The translations under genes and the position numbers were made by a program. Below are positions 18,888 to 29,500 of a stretch of 64,000 nucleotides of DNA, one piece after another; within the stretch, counting starts at the first letter, position 1; each line of letters starts with the position of its first letter. This stretch comes from Hippopus hippopus. Taxonomy: Eukaryota > Mollusca > Bivalvia > Cardiida > Cardiidae. The stretch covers positions 72,482,714 through 72,546,713 of the forward strand of contig OX328099.1 of the NCBI GenBank assembly GCA_946811185.2. Direction: 5' to 3'. Below the pieces are notes generated by a model. That model was given only the letters and a program-made list of their open reading frames with translations. It was not told where the DNA came from and did no database searches.

Positions 18888-20036
18888 TGTCAGAAATAAT
18901 CTGTAAGGTACAGGCAGTACCACATGTTGTATATAGTTTAATGACTATCATTGTGAGTACCGGGAGTACTTTGATCATTTGATGCTTTAGTACTATTTTT
19001 GGAATACATTGTTTCTTTTGAATAAATCATAGATTTTAATTTCAATCAGTGTTAATGTTGTGTTGAATAATATGCATTTTTGTTTTGTTATATTCTGCAA
19101 TAGGTACATTGTAATTTCACATTTAAAGTCTTGGTAGATTATCAGATCAAGAAATCATGACACTTTAAGAAACACAAAATTTTGACCCCGTTCAGTCGAC
19201 TTATAATTGGTGAATATAAATAGTGCCAAACTCATCTAAGTTCTACGTTGTTGCAACAATATACTGCGACAGCAATTTTTCTCCGTAACCCATTACAGAG
19301 AAATCACTCTTTTCACGCTGTGGATATAGGCGACACAAGGTTGAGCAGATCGACTAGCACAGAGCAAGATCGACAGAGGCTCAGCATTCGTCTTCCCATC
19401 TACAACGCTGAGGAGCAAATGACGCTCGTCTACGCTTCAAACAGCCCAGCTTCAGAGAGGTTCAGACTCATTCCAAGCGCGCTGGGCTGACTCGGGAAGT
19501 TGCTTCAACACGACCCATACAGACCCAGCCTCAAACGGACCCGTTCCAAGCAGTTTGAAGCTGAGAAGTCTTGTCTCACAGTTCCAGCCTAGACAGTGAG
19601 GATTGAACAGATCAGTCTGAAACACAGACCGACAGCGGTTCAGCATAACACCGTTCCTGGCCAGCTTCAGACAGACTTGAAGTGCTTCACAGGGATTTGT
19701 TTGAAGACGTTTGAAGCCGAATAAGACTGAGATGGTGTTTGAAGCCAAGTCACGAACGACAGCCTGAAGCAACGTTCATACTCCGTCCGTGTTAAACCAA
19801 AGACAGAAGTTTGAGCTTGGCACTTTGTCTCTATAGACTGTATAAGACAGTCGTTTGGCGTCCGACGGATAATCTATCAAGACAGTATTTTGATGCTTTT
19901 GTGTTTTTAGTTTCAAATCAATTGAGGCCAGATAGCCTGAGGAAAATTCTATATATCACCAGAACTGTACATATTCCCTGGTAAGACATTGTCACCTGAG
20001 AAACAAACCCACTCATCGTCATCATATCTCTTGACA
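18888..20036 (+). repeat. 3' LTR (1149 bp)
   Basis: TGTCAGAAATAATCTG to CTCTTGACA. About eight single-base differences from the 5' LTR and two extra segments (10 and 15 bases, near 19547 and 19641). A canonical AATAAA occurs at 19021 but lies upstream of the TATA-like box, so it is unlikely to be the poly(A) signal of the element RNA. Confidence 0.95.
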
Positions 20037-20041
20037 CAGGG
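20037..20041. repeat. target site duplication, right (CAGGG)
   Basis: Second copy of the CAGGG found at 13318-13322. Confidence 0.95.
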
Positions 20042-20090
20042 CTAAGACAATACCTCAACATTTTCTTAGAAAACAGCTAAGGTAATAAGT
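20042..20090 (+). mobile_element. family D repeat, 3' part
   Basis: CTAAGACAATACCTCAACAT continues the D repeat cut by the LTR element. Compare CCAGGGCTTCGACATTTTCC in the copy near 57870. Confidence 0.75.
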
Positions 20091-20444
20091 CAAACTTGTA
20101 TATTGTGCTGTAATCAGTCGACTACTACATTTTTTTGTCTTAATGATCACAAAGTAAATAAACAGATTTGAATTCCAGAGAGAGCAACTCAACAACGCAG
20201 CCACTAAAAATAGAGAAAATTACCATAAAACTAGGCCAGCTCTCTCAGGATGAGTTTTTTCTACAAGATTAATTATTGATTGAACAAAAAAGAGAGACTC
20301 CTAAAATATGTTTTACGTCTCATAAATTTCCAATTTTCCATGGTGGTGTTGTCCTGTTCTATTGGTTAATTTGACTGGAAAAAGAAGAAACAAAATGAAA
20401 AACTACTACTAAATGCAACTGTACACTTTTTACAGGCAAAAAGT
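20091..20444. other. unassigned stretch
   Basis: No gene or repeat recognised. Confidence 0.4.
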
Positions 20445-20715
20445 CTTAAGCTATGCTCTGTGAAAAGGGGACTTAATGCCTCTGCAAAAAAGTATCAACC
20501 CAGGTCAGCCTGTGCAGTCCGCACAGGCTGACCTAAGTCGAAACTTTTTGCTCATCTTGAATTTTCTGCATGTCAAAGGAACAGTCTACATCAGGATTCA
20601 TTCGGTTGTTTATACAAACTGAATGTTGTGGATCTATAATTCTGTGACAACTTACTTGGTATCATGCATCGTGGAGATGCATTAAGTCCCCTTTTCCCAG
20701 AGTGGGGCTCATATA
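20445..20715. mobile_element. family F foldback MITE
   Basis: Ends GCTCTGTGAAAAGGGGACTT and AAGTCCCCTTTTCCCAGAGT are inverted copies. An inner palindrome AGGTCAGCCTGTGCAG / CTGCACAGGCTGACCT-like sequence lies at 20500-20535. Related copies are at 35327, 38943 and, in part, 26595 and 48985. No coding capacity. Confidence 0.8.
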
Positions 20716-21485
20716 CATGTACTTCATTTCCAAAAGGAACACAGTGGGCCTAATTATATACTGTAACCATATGACATTATTTCATGGTAAAAACAAATTT
20801 TGCTCATTCTGTGCTACTTGCTAAATGCCATACTATTTTCAGGAACGTAGCTACCTGTATGCAGAAACGCAGTTGCATACACTTTGCAAAAAAGAAATGA
20901 AAGAAAGCATTGCCACAAAACATTATCACAGGCTACCAAATAGCTTCTACAATTAAAATATTTTCTGGAAAATCCCCCCCCCCCCTTTTGGCACCTCTGT
21001 TTTTCTTTTGCACATACTTTATATGGGGCACAACTCCCCTGATTTTTCATTAAATAAGAGCAGTAGATCGGTTAAAATATATTCACATGAACTTTTATAG
21101 TTCATTTAATTTTAATGCAGACATGTAATGATATAGAACATCAGATAAGAACATTTTAAGTATTGCATTGTGGGATTAAATGTTCGACTTCCTGCATAAT
21201 CGAATGCAAATAAGGAAACTGGATACTAAACTGGCTTTTGAAGAAGTGCGGCAAATTTGCACCTCATCACAACACTCCAGGCAAAAATGTGACAATCTGA
21301 ACCCATAATCTACGGAAAATTAACATGAAAGCGGGCTTTTATGTCCTTTTTGACTGACAATGCATTCTCTGCAGTTCAAGACTGATTACTTAATTTTACA
21401 CCCGGGGCTTCTTAATCAAGTCTTTAATGTCAACCAGTGCAGAAACAAAGGCATGATGGTAGTCTAGTGACCCTAAAAACAGAAA
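20716..21485. other. unassigned stretch with a poly-C run
   Basis: A homopolymer C run at about 20976-20989 is followed by TTTTGG. No gene or repeat family recognised. Confidence 0.4.
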
Positions 21486-21690
21486 GTAACCTTTTACCAC
21501 ATAATCCCGACTTTAAACAGCCTGGGAATGGAGGTTTTTTAAAAAAGTTATGCGAAAAGAGGAAAACACTGGAAACCAGCATTTTTCTCCTTTTCCGACA
21601 ATGTTTTCAACCCTTTCAAGAATATATCTTGTCATTTGAACCATGTTTAGTTTCTCTTCTACACAAATGCTTTCATTTTGGCACAATCAA
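21486..21690 (-). mobile_element. family A MITE
   Basis: Begins TAACCTTTTACCACATAATC. The first palindrome arm is mutated (GCGAAAAGAGGAAAACACTG) and the L end is decayed. Confidence 0.75.
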
Positions 21691-21835
21691 AAAATAAAGG
21701 TTGCCCAAATGACAGTTTGTCCTCGATTGGGTAGAAAACATTGCTGGTTACCAGCATTTTCTCCTTTTCCCCACAATGTTTTCAAAAGGCTTCTTTCTCA
21801 AGGTTTTAAAACTTGGGATTTTGTTTAGAGGATTA
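21690..21835 (+). mobile_element. family A MITE with first palindrome arm deleted
   Basis: GTAGAAAACATTGCTGGTTACC shows the inner 20-odd bases of the first arm missing, while the second arm (GCATTTTCTCCTTTTCCCCA) is intact. The outer L end is missing too. Confidence 0.75.
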
Positions 21836-21839
21836 AGAG

Positions 21840-21970
21840 CATAGCTCTATACAAGGCACAAAAATCTAAGACTTGTCCAATTTGAAAGCATTGGCATACG
21901 ACAAATCAAAGGTGACTCCATGATTAGATTTAGCTTCTATAGGGTAGAAAAAATTGTTAGAAAACATCAA
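21840..21970 (+). mobile_element. family A MITE, L part, cut by family D
   Basis: L arm from CACAAAAATCTAAGACTTGT to TAGGGTAGAAAAAATTGTTA, then family D begins. Possible remains of the far side appear near 22238-22310. Confidence 0.65.
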
Positions 21971-22208
21971 TTTATTGTCATAGCCCTGGCGTTGTGATGC
22001 AAAAACTTTGAAATTTTACAGTTTAAAATATCTCTATTACTACTGAAGATATTTACTTTAAACTTGAACAAGTTGTTAACGATCAAAAAGGGAATCCATA
22101 CAACAGGGGCAGGCAATCATCAAATTGTTTTTGACACAGTTATGCCCCTTTTTCGACTTAAAATTTCACAGAAAGGTAACTGCTGCAGAGTGTTGGCACC
22201 CACATGCC
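21971..22208 (-). mobile_element. family D interspersed repeat
   Basis: Minus-strand copy from TTGTCATAGCCCTGGCGTTG to GTGTTGGCACCCACATGCCG, with all the D blocks in reverse order. Confidence 0.8.
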
Positions 22209-22424
22209 GTGCTCTTGTTTTGTATTGTAGCAGACTACATGGAAAACATTGTGACAGGATGACAAACTGCCCATTATGGGCAATTGCTCCTCCTCCCACC
22301 ATGTTTTCACATTTACTGATGCAACAGACTTAACCTTTAGATTACCAAATAAACCAAAATGACAATTTCAGTCTAGAAATAAACCCAAAGAATTGCAATT
22401 TCATGGTTGCTTCTGTTAGAGATG

Positions 22425-22541
22425 TACAGCAAAGTGGACAGTGTAGATCAAAGATCAGACTGCACATTTTGTGGAGTCTGATCTTGATCTGTATTGGCCA
22501 CAAAGGCAACTATAGTCGTGTTACAGACCCTCTAAGGATTA
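22425..22541 (-). mobile_element. family B MITE, partial
   Basis: The palindrome AGTGTAGATCAAAGATCAGA / TCTGATCTTGATCTGTATTG at 22440-22496 is followed by the flank and CTAAGGATTAA end. Confidence 0.75.
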
Positions 22542-22563
22542 AAATCTTGATCAACCATATTAT

Positions 22564-22788
22564 TCCATTACCATAACACAAAATTTCAGCCTTGTCCAAA
22601 ATGAAAGCATTTGCAGATGACAATTTTAATGTGGCTCAAATGGTGCAATTGTTCTCTGACAGGGTAGAAAACATTGAGGGAAAAGGAGAAAATGCTGGTT
22701 ACCAGCATTTTCTCCTTTTCACAAAATGTTTTCAAAAGGCTTCTTTCACAGGGTCATTAATAGTTGGCATTGTGTGGTAAAGGGATTT
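22564..22788 (+). mobile_element. family A MITE
   Basis: Starts TTCCATTACCATAACACAAA, has a near-perfect palindrome (CATTGAGGG first arm) and ends TGTGTGGTAAAGGGATTTA. Confidence 0.85.
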
Positions 22789-23055
22789 ATACAAGAATAA
22801 TTTCTAAATTCCTTACAGATGGTAAAAACTCTGGGCATTTCTACAGTACTTTGTCAAATGAGCCAACCATTACTGACAACTCGGTCAATCTTGTTAATGG
22901 ATGAAAAATACCATGGTAACTAACAATGGCATAATAATAGACTTCACTGCAATTAGTGTAGTTTATCATAAAACTAAGTCAAAGTGAGTCAGTCAGCAGC
23001 TGATCAAAGATAAGGTCATGACCCGGCATTGTACTCAAGAACCAATGTGACTTCT

Positions 23056-23255
23056 TTCTCTGTATTCACCGACTATTCTTAAGGACGTTCTTAGTCTTAA
23101 TCTCCTAATTCTTATAAATATTCAAGAAACACAACTTCTGATTGGCTACACCATTTGGTCTAGCCAATCAGAAGTTATGTTACTTTCGAATTTAGAAAAT
23201 GTTGGAGAATAAGACTAAAAACATTCTTAAGAATGGTTGGTAAATACAGACCTGT
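23056..23255. mobile_element. family C foldback MITE, best copy
   Basis: Inverted ends GTATTCACCGACTATTCTTA and TAAGAATGGTTGGTAAATAC, both with further pairing. Apex CTGATTGGCTACACCATTTG / TCTAGCCAATCAG. It shows the full C structure. Confidence 0.85.
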
Positions 23256-23368
23256 TTGAAGTACTCTGAATGTCCAAGGCAATTTGATTGGCTCAGCCAA
23301 TATGTCTCGGCCAATCAGAAAGCTTATCTTGGGAACTTTGGTGACTGGGCATTTCGTAGGATAGTGAC

Positions 23369-23475
23369 AAGCATTTTCTCCTTTTCATGCACTGTTTTTG
23401 TCCTTTTGAAACAGAAATACCACCATGAAAGCCAAATTCTATTTTTCTTCTGCAAATCATCTGGAAAGGAATTAA
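23369..23475 (-). mobile_element. family A MITE, second half only
   Basis: Starts at the second palindrome arm (AGCATTTTCTCCTTTTCATG) and runs into the L arm. Ends ATTAA, shared with the next copy. Confidence 0.65.
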
Positions 23476-23699
23476 CCCTTTACCAAACGACAAAATTTTA
23501 GACAAGTCCAAATTGAAAGCATTTGCAGACGACAAAATGAAGGTGGCTCAAAAATTGGAACTTGACTTTAGAAGAGTAGAAAACATTGTGGGAAAAGGAG
23601 AAAATGCTGGTTACCAGCATTTTTCCTTTTCCCACAGTGTTTTTAGAAGGCGTCTTCCTCGGGGTCGTTAAAATCAGGGACTGTTTGGTAAAGGGTTAA
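23472..23699 (+). mobile_element. family A MITE, complete copy
   Basis: TTAACCCTTTACCA to TTGGTAAAGGGTTAA, 228 bp. L arm close to consensus. Palindrome intact except for one base missing in ATTTTTCCTT. Confidence 0.9.
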
Positions 23700-23910
23700 T
23701 TCCAAATGAAAAAAAATTGTCAATTAAAAGTGAAATTTTGGAGACAACCAGTTCAATTCTTTTACATCAGTGTGATTTCCCTTAGGGTAGAAAACACCGT
23801 GAAGAGGAGAAAGTGCTGGTTACCAGCATTTTCTCTTTTACCCACAATGTTTTCGAACTTTCTTTCTAGAGCTTGTTAAAAGTTTTGATTGTATGGTAAA
23901 GAATAAATAA
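23700..23910 (+). mobile_element. family A MITE, degenerate
   Basis: Weak L arm, a clearer core (GAAGAGGAGAAAGTGCTGGT) and R end TTGTATGGTAAAGAATAA. Confidence 0.65.
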
Positions 23911-24014
23911 GGACATCTTTTCAATATGGGAGTAACTACATGTACAAATCAATAGGGTGTTTGACTAGCTAAGAGCTAATGTCATGCATGCCCTCAAATG
24001 AAAGATATAAATTT

Positions 24015-24105
24015 TAACTCTTAGGTCATTAGATTACTTTATTTGCCTTAGAGGACAAGATCAAACTGCATTGAATAATTATGTAGTCTGATCTTGTATG
24101 TACAT
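24015..24105. mobile_element. family B MITE, decayed
   Basis: ACAAGATCAAACTGCATTGA / TAGTCTGATCTTGTATGTAC forms an imperfect B palindrome. Confidence 0.4.
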
Positions 24106-24334
24106 CATATTTTGACATGTACTTAAGTAAAAATATGTGTACCTTGAAATTATTTTGTTCCCCAAATGCAAATAAATAGAGCCCTCTACAGAATTAACCT
24201 ATAACTCTTCACAATATGATCTCATGTTTGACAACCATGTAGGTACATATCAACCGATGTGATACAACTGAGGGACTTGATCAACTCGCTCGAGCTTTGC
24301 TGATTGAGTACGAAAGGTAAAAGAAAAATTAGGA

Positions 24335-24556
24335 TTAACGCTTTAAGGGACAACAAAATTTTAGACTCAACCAAATTGAAAGCATTTGCAGATGACAAAA
24401 AAAAATACTGCTCAAGTGATGATTTCTGTCTTTGTTCGGATAGAAAACACTGTGGGAAAGTGAGAAAATGCTGGTTACCAGCATTTTCTTCTATTTCCAA
24501 AATATTTTTTAACATTTCTTTCTCATAAAAACTCTGTATTGTGTGGTAAATGGCTA
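24335..24556 (+). mobile_element. family A MITE
   Basis: TTAACGCTTTAAGGGACAAC start, GGGAAAGTGAGAAAATGCTG first arm, TTCTTCTATTTCC second arm and GTGTGGTAAATGGCTAA end. Confidence 0.85.
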
Positions 24557-24797
24557 ACCTCATTTGAATGATGTGATTTGCCTTCGAGTAAAAAAAACAT
24601 TGTGGGAAAAGGTAAGGGTTAGGGTTAGGGTTAGTGGTAAATAGCTTATCTTATTTGAATGATTTGCTTTTGAGTAAAAACATTGTGGGAAAAGAAGAAA
24701 ATGCTGGTTACCAGCATTTTCTTCTTTTCCTATAATGTTTTCAATAGTCCTCTTCCTTGAGGTTGTTAAAACTCAGGATTGTGTGGTATAGGGTTAA
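24557..24797 (+). mobile_element. family A MITE carrying a telomeric-repeat insertion
   Basis: An L-arm remnant leads to ACATTGTGGGAAAAGG, then telomeric units, then a second copy of about 60 bases of the same L arm (GTGGTAAATAGCTTATCTTA ...), the palindrome with matched GAAGAAAATG / CATTTTCTTC arms, and an R end at TTAA 24794. Confidence 0.8.
24613..24634 (+). repeat. short interstitial telomeric repeat (TTAGGG)
   Basis: TAAGGG, TTAGGG, TTAGGG, TTAG in one phase, in the first palindrome arm of an A copy and flanked by duplicated A sequence. TTAGGG is the usual molluscan telomere unit (established). Confidence 0.8.
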
Positions 24798-25125
24798 ATG
24801 ATTATATTGTATATACACCTGATGTTATTTTTTTAGTACAACATAACAGCTTTATGCTACTCCACAAATTCAGTTTCCAGGACTTTGAGTCCTTTGATTG
24901 TATTACCATCTCAAAAATACATCCACAGTGTAAAAGGTCTCACAAAAATTGGGATTAATGACAAGACTCTCTAAAGGGATGAAGAAAAATAGATTGACAA
25001 AATATGTCTGTGTTCAAGGATTAAAAAAAAGTAAGATTAATGACAACTGGATGTGATGACAGTATCACACTAGACCATTACCAGCTTTACCTGCTAGAGC
25101 AGATTTGTCCCATTTGAAGGTATCT
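24798..25125. other. unassigned stretch
   Basis: No gene or repeat recognised. Confidence 0.4.
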
Positions 25126-25325
25126 AAACCCTTTACCAAACGACAAAATTTGGGATTCGACCATATTGAAATCATAAGCGTACGACTAATCAAATGTTGC
25201 TCAAATGCTGATTTCTGTCTTTAAAAGGGCAGAAAACATTGTGGAAAAAGGAGAAAATGCTGGTTACCAGCATTTTCCAATTTTTTACACTGTTTTCAAA
25301 TGCCTCTCTATTCAGGATCATTAAG
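25126..25325 (+). mobile_element. family A MITE
   Basis: TTTACCAAACGACAAAATTT start, a good first arm, and a decayed second arm after CATTTTCCAATT. R end truncated. Confidence 0.8.
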
Positions 25326-25515
25326 TCAGAATCCTGACTATTAAAGACCCTGGGAAATTGTAGGAAAAGGAGAAAATGGTGGTAACCAGCATTTTCACCT
25401 TTTCCCACAATGTTTTCTACCTCTTCTGAGACAAAACCCATCAGTCGAGCCACACTGAATTTGTCTTGCAACTGCTTTCAATTCAGACAAATATAAAGTT
25501 TTGTTATTTTGCAAT
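25326..25515 (-). mobile_element. family A MITE
   Basis: Shortened R arm, palindrome GGAAAAGGAGAAAATGGTGG with a CACC variant in the opposite arm, and a decayed L end. Confidence 0.75.
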
Positions 25516-25968
25516 AAGTAAATTTAGGAGCTTGATGGTCAAAGAGAAAGAGTAGTTATTTCTTATGAAAAAAACATTGTACAGTCTAAATAACAATCAA
25601 GTAGTTGAAAATAAAAGTAGTAGATTAAAATCAGATATAATCAATGCATGATAAAACTAAAGAATAGTAATAAAGTATAATACTTACATTAAAGACCAGT
25701 CATATTCAGAATTGTCCTTTATTTTAACCATTTTTCAATACATAAAATCCACAGTCCTTACACACACACAAAATGTCTTGACGTGGTTTTAGGCAACAAC
25801 CAGCTTTAAAAGTATCGAAATCCACAACTATTGTAATTGTCACAATGAAAACAGAAATAGGTTTTCTGTTTCTGTATTTATATCAACAGCAGGTAAGTGA
25901 AACTGACACCCTGGTAAAGTTGAAACTGTTTGTCATAAATAAAGTCCTGATCCTTACATATTTACATA
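25516..25968. other. unassigned AT-rich stretch
   Basis: No gene or repeat recognised; only a short CACACACA run near 25762. Confidence 0.4.
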
Positions 25969-26197
25969 TTAACCATTTACAACACAATCCCGTGTTATAA
26001 CGACCCTGGAAAAGAAAGCCTTTTGAAAACTTTGTGAGAAAAGGAGAAAATGCTGGTAACCAGCATTTTCTCCTTTTCCCACAATATTTTCTATCCTATC
26101 ACAGACAAATTTCATCATTTGAGTCACATTTAATTTGTCGTCTGCAAAAGCTTTCAATTTGGACAAGTCTAAAGTTTTGTTGTTTGGTATAGAGTTA
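25969..26197 (-). mobile_element. family A MITE, near-complete
   Basis: TTAACCATTTACAACACAAT to TTTGGTATAGAGTTA. Palindrome nearly perfect. Confidence 0.88.
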
Positions 26198-26398
26198 CCC
26201 AAAGAACAAAATTCTTAGACTTGTCCAAAATGTCAAAGCACACAAATTAAATGTGGCTAAAATGATGTAAGTTGTGAATGAAATGACAGACAACATTGTC
26301 GGAGAAAGGGAGACAATGCTGGTTACCAGTATTTTCTTCTGTTCCTACAGTGTTTTCAAAAGGCTTTCTCAGGGTCTGTTTGTGTGGTATAGGGTTAA
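26198..26398 (+). mobile_element. family A MITE
   Basis: Follows directly. Palindrome diverged (GGAGAAAGGGAGACAATGCT). R end TGTGTGGTATAGGGTTAA. Confidence 0.8.
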
Positions 26399-26444
26399 CT
26401 TATCAACACCTGCTAACAACTTTCTGCTACTTGCAGCATGCTGT

Positions 26445-26480
26445 TTATGAAAACATTGTGGGAAAGGGAAAATTTGCTTG
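26445..26480 (+). mobile_element. family A scrap
   Basis: GAAAACATTGTGGGAAAGGG only. Confidence 0.4.
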
Positions 26481-26594
26481 TTAAGAGCAATTCACAAATT
26501 TTGCTTAGCATTCACAAATTAAATAGTCATTAAAATTGATAATCAAAGGAGCATTCTACCCTGTGATTCAGTTGGTTGTTAAACAAAATGAATT

Positions 26595-26690
26595 TTATTG
26601 ATCCATATATATGTGATGACTTCCTTGGTATAAAGCATCATAGAGATGCAATAAGCCCCCTTTTTCCAGAGCATGGCTCATTTATTTCAA
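26595..26690. mobile_element. family F MITE, one end
   Basis: TTCCTTGGTATAAAGCATCA to TTTTCCAGAGCATGGCTCAT matches the F end near 20660-20710. Confidence 0.6.
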
Positions 26691-27051
26691 CAACATCATA
26701 TTTCCATTCTTCAACAAGATATTCCTGGCTAGTAAAATTTTCAACAAGATATCCTATCTGGTGAAAAATGTCTGCTCAAAATATGGAACAAGGCAAAAAA
26801 AAAATCCAAACACCATTACTGAAATTTTCACAAGTCATAAACCAAAAGCCCCTTTCAAACATAGTGAGAAAACCAGACACCATTCAGCTATCGTAACATT
26901 ACATCAAAAAGTTATTTCCACCATAGAAATTGTAAAGACTTCTGCTGTGAGGCAATTTGCAGCACTTTTCTTCAGATCTTTCTCTTGTAAAATCTTGCTT
27001 GCTATATGAATTCAGCCAAATCACTATCACTGCTATTTATTAAATCCATAA
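26691..27051. other. unassigned stretch
   Basis: An 82-codon frame at 26761-27009 has no domain and is not called. No repeat recognised. Confidence 0.4.
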
Positions 27052-27277
27052 TTAACCATATACCAAACGACAAAATTTTACACTTGTCCAAATCTATTAG
27101 CAGACAACAATTTCAAAGTGGCTGAAATGAAAAAAATTGTCTCGGAAATGGTAAAAAACATCGTGGGAAATGGAGAAAATGCTGTTCACCAGCATTTTCT
27201 CCTTTTCCCACAATGTTTTTAAAAGGCTATCCTCCTTCAGGGTCGTTAAAACTCGGGATTGTGTGGTAAAGACTTAA
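27052..27277 (+). mobile_element. family A MITE, complete copy
   Basis: TTAA to TTAA, 226 bp. Palindrome with GGGAAATGGAG variant and apex GCTGTTCACCAGC. R arm matches consensus. Confidence 0.9.
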
Positions 27278-27694
27278 ATCACTTTTGAAATAGCTGTTCA
27301 AATTCCAGAGAAAGAAATGGTTTGAACCTCTCTTTTACAAATCCTAACTAAAACAGCCATTTCTCTGTAAATAACAGTTTAGGCACAACTTTGCATAGCT
27401 AATAATTTCCTCTTACCAAATACAAGATAGATAACTCAAAAAGAGCAAACATCCTACGATGACTTAGTCAATATTTCCCAACATCAAAAACAAACAGTCT
27501 AACATCATTGTACAATTATATGTGTTTATTCCATAAACAACTGACAAATCACCAAAAAAACCTTGTGTCCAAGTCATAAAAGACCTAAAGAAAATATCAA
27601 CCTTACATCCATGCCATAAAAGACCTAAAGAGAATATCACTTAGGCTCCTGTTACACAATGTCCAGAATGTAACAACCAATACTTTGTCCTTGC
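27278..27694. other. unassigned stretch with a short tandem duplication
   Basis: CATAAAAGACCTAAAGAAAA and a near copy lie at about 27573 and 27612. No gene recognised. Confidence 0.4.
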
Positions 27695-27706
27695 TGTAAC
27701 AACAGA

Positions 27707-28020
27707 TTGATTGATGATTGATTCTGTGGTGTTTAACACTGTTTTCAACATTATTTCAGTTATATTGCTGCGGCCAGTGCACCTATCCATGCTTTCCTAG
27801 ATTTTCTTTTACCAGTACTCTGCACATTGTTCTATCCAAGCCACTGGCTGCTTTCCCAAATAACCATCGTTGAAACAATGATTAGCGGTGAGAGAGGAAT
27901 CAATCCTGTCGCAATGACCACCATCAATCCTCAGAAAGAAATTGGCCGAATCTCGGATCCTACCAGCGACCCCCTGTTCACAAGTCCTGTATGCTATCGA
28001 CTGAGCTACAAGGGCTTGGT
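27707..28020 (-). mobile_element. SINE1, complete copy
   Basis: Minus strand: tRNA-like head at about 27940-28018 with B box GGATCCGAGATTCGG-type sequence (diverged), then the SINE1 body and an ATCA-type tail at 27707. Flanked by TGTAACAACAGA (27695-27706) and TGTCACAACAGA (28021-28032), an 11/12 target duplication. Confidence 0.85.
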
Positions 28021-28032
28021 TGTCACAACAGA

Positions 28033-28429
28033 GGAAAGAAGTTGTGTACAAAAAAAATCCCATAAACTGACAAAAAGGGAAAAACTCCACAAAAAAATAA
28101 ACTGCTAATTATAGCCAAACAGATTGTAACACAAGCAGAAACATGATCAATGGGCACAGAAAGGGCACATAACATTATTCTTGTAAAGTAAAACTATATC
28201 CATAGCACTTCACAGTCACGACTTGCCAATGAAAAAACAACTTAGTATTAATTTCACCAAACCAACCTAAAATATCAAGTCCACAAACTCTACCACATTA
28301 CAGATTAACACGTAACAACAATAACAATTTTGTGGACCAGTTAATTTTTCCTTCTTGCACGCAGATAATTCATCTGTAGCTAATTTGTTTAAGAATGTAA
28401 TTATTAATTGTTTACAATATGATAATATT
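28033..28429. other. unassigned stretch
   Basis: No gene or repeat recognised. Confidence 0.4.
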
Positions 28430-28580
28430 TAAATTTATCCATTTTGAAAATATGTGCAGGCAACAAATCAAATGTAGCTCAAATAATGAGAACAGTCTTT
28501 GAAATGGTTACCAACTTTTTCTGCTTTTCCCACAATGTTTTCAAAAGCCTTCTTAAAACATTTGATTGTTTGATCAATAA
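28430..28580 (+). mobile_element. family A MITE, core deleted
   Basis: L arm (CAAATCAAATGTAGCTCAAA) then TGGTTACC and TTCCCACAATGTTTTCAAAA. The first palindrome arm is gone. Confidence 0.6.
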
Positions 28581-29392
28581 AGATTACAACTATAACTATA
28601 TGACATATTGTACATCCATAGTATCTTGACAATCACCCCTTACAACTAAAAATAGCACCTAATATTTTTTTCGTCACAATGTAATGAAACACTAATATTC
28701 CATGACCATGAACCTTACAAAATTCCAGATAAATCTACGATTGTCCACTGACCAGGTATCAACTACTGCACTATGACCATCATTACATCATTGTGCACTC
28801 AGAACCTGGTCCATACAGAAGCCAGATGTTGAGAATCCATTGCAGGTAGATACAAAGTTACTCCCATTTTTTATTGATACAGACATCCAGCCAGCAAATA
28901 CATCATTCATTAACCAATCCAGTAATTACAACCCAATGTCCTATTGAATTAATGATGAGATTGACTTATCAACTCATCTGGTAATTAGGAAGAGGCTGGC
29001 TCCCATGGTTATCTCAAAAGATAGTTAGGGTCCCTATCCAGGTATGCAAACATGTTTTCTTCAAATGCCTAAACATAGGATAATAAACTATCTTAATCGA
29101 AGCACGCTTTGTTTGAAAAGAAGTGTCCAAATTAAATCATGTTTCTTTAAAGATACCATATGTACACATTTTCAGCCAGTTCTTATCCCATTTTATCTTT
29201 GTTTTATCAAACTATAATCATTGTTGTATCTCCATACCAAATCTTGCCCTTGATGTTTGGAAGGTTGCATAGAAAAAGCATTTCAATTTCTTGGCGCCAT
29301 CAAAGATACCACAGTTGAAACATTTCCGGTTTTAAATAAAAAATATCAGATACATATATTTATCCCCTACACAATAATATATCAGTAATTTA
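28581..29392. other. unassigned stretch
   Basis: No gene. A segment near 29051 (TTTTCTTCAAATGCCTAAAC) recurs in diverged form near 29590. Confidence 0.4.
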
Positions 29393-29500
29393 TCTATGTT
29401 TACACAGCTGACTAAATTTTGAACCATTCTACAGTTTATCAAATTCTTAGTGTTTTTTCTCTCTGGCTGTAAGGATGTATCTTTAAAATTCCTAAACCTA
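29393..29500 (+). repeat. unclassified dispersed repeat L
   Basis: ATGTTTACACAG ... CCATTCTA ... GTTTTTTCTCTCTGGCTGTA then AGGATGTATCTTTAAA. An inverted relative lies at 46037-46135. Confidence 0.6.

Larger units (their letters stand above)
13323..20036 (+). mobile_element. Gmr1-like Ty3/gypsy LTR retrotransposon
   Basis: A complete 6.7 kb element: 5' LTR, tRNA-Pro-type primer site, gag, protease, integrase, reverse transcriptase, RNase H, purine tract and 3' LTR. Integrase precedes reverse transcriptase, which among gypsy-type elements defines the Gmr1 group (family knowledge). Gag and pol share one frame, broken by TGA at 15732 and 17988. No env: only about 40 bases separate the last stop from the purine tract. 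The LTRs differ by about eight substitutions and two small indels by eye, so the insertion is fairly recent. This copy looks unable to make a full Gag-Pol. Confidence 0.95.
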
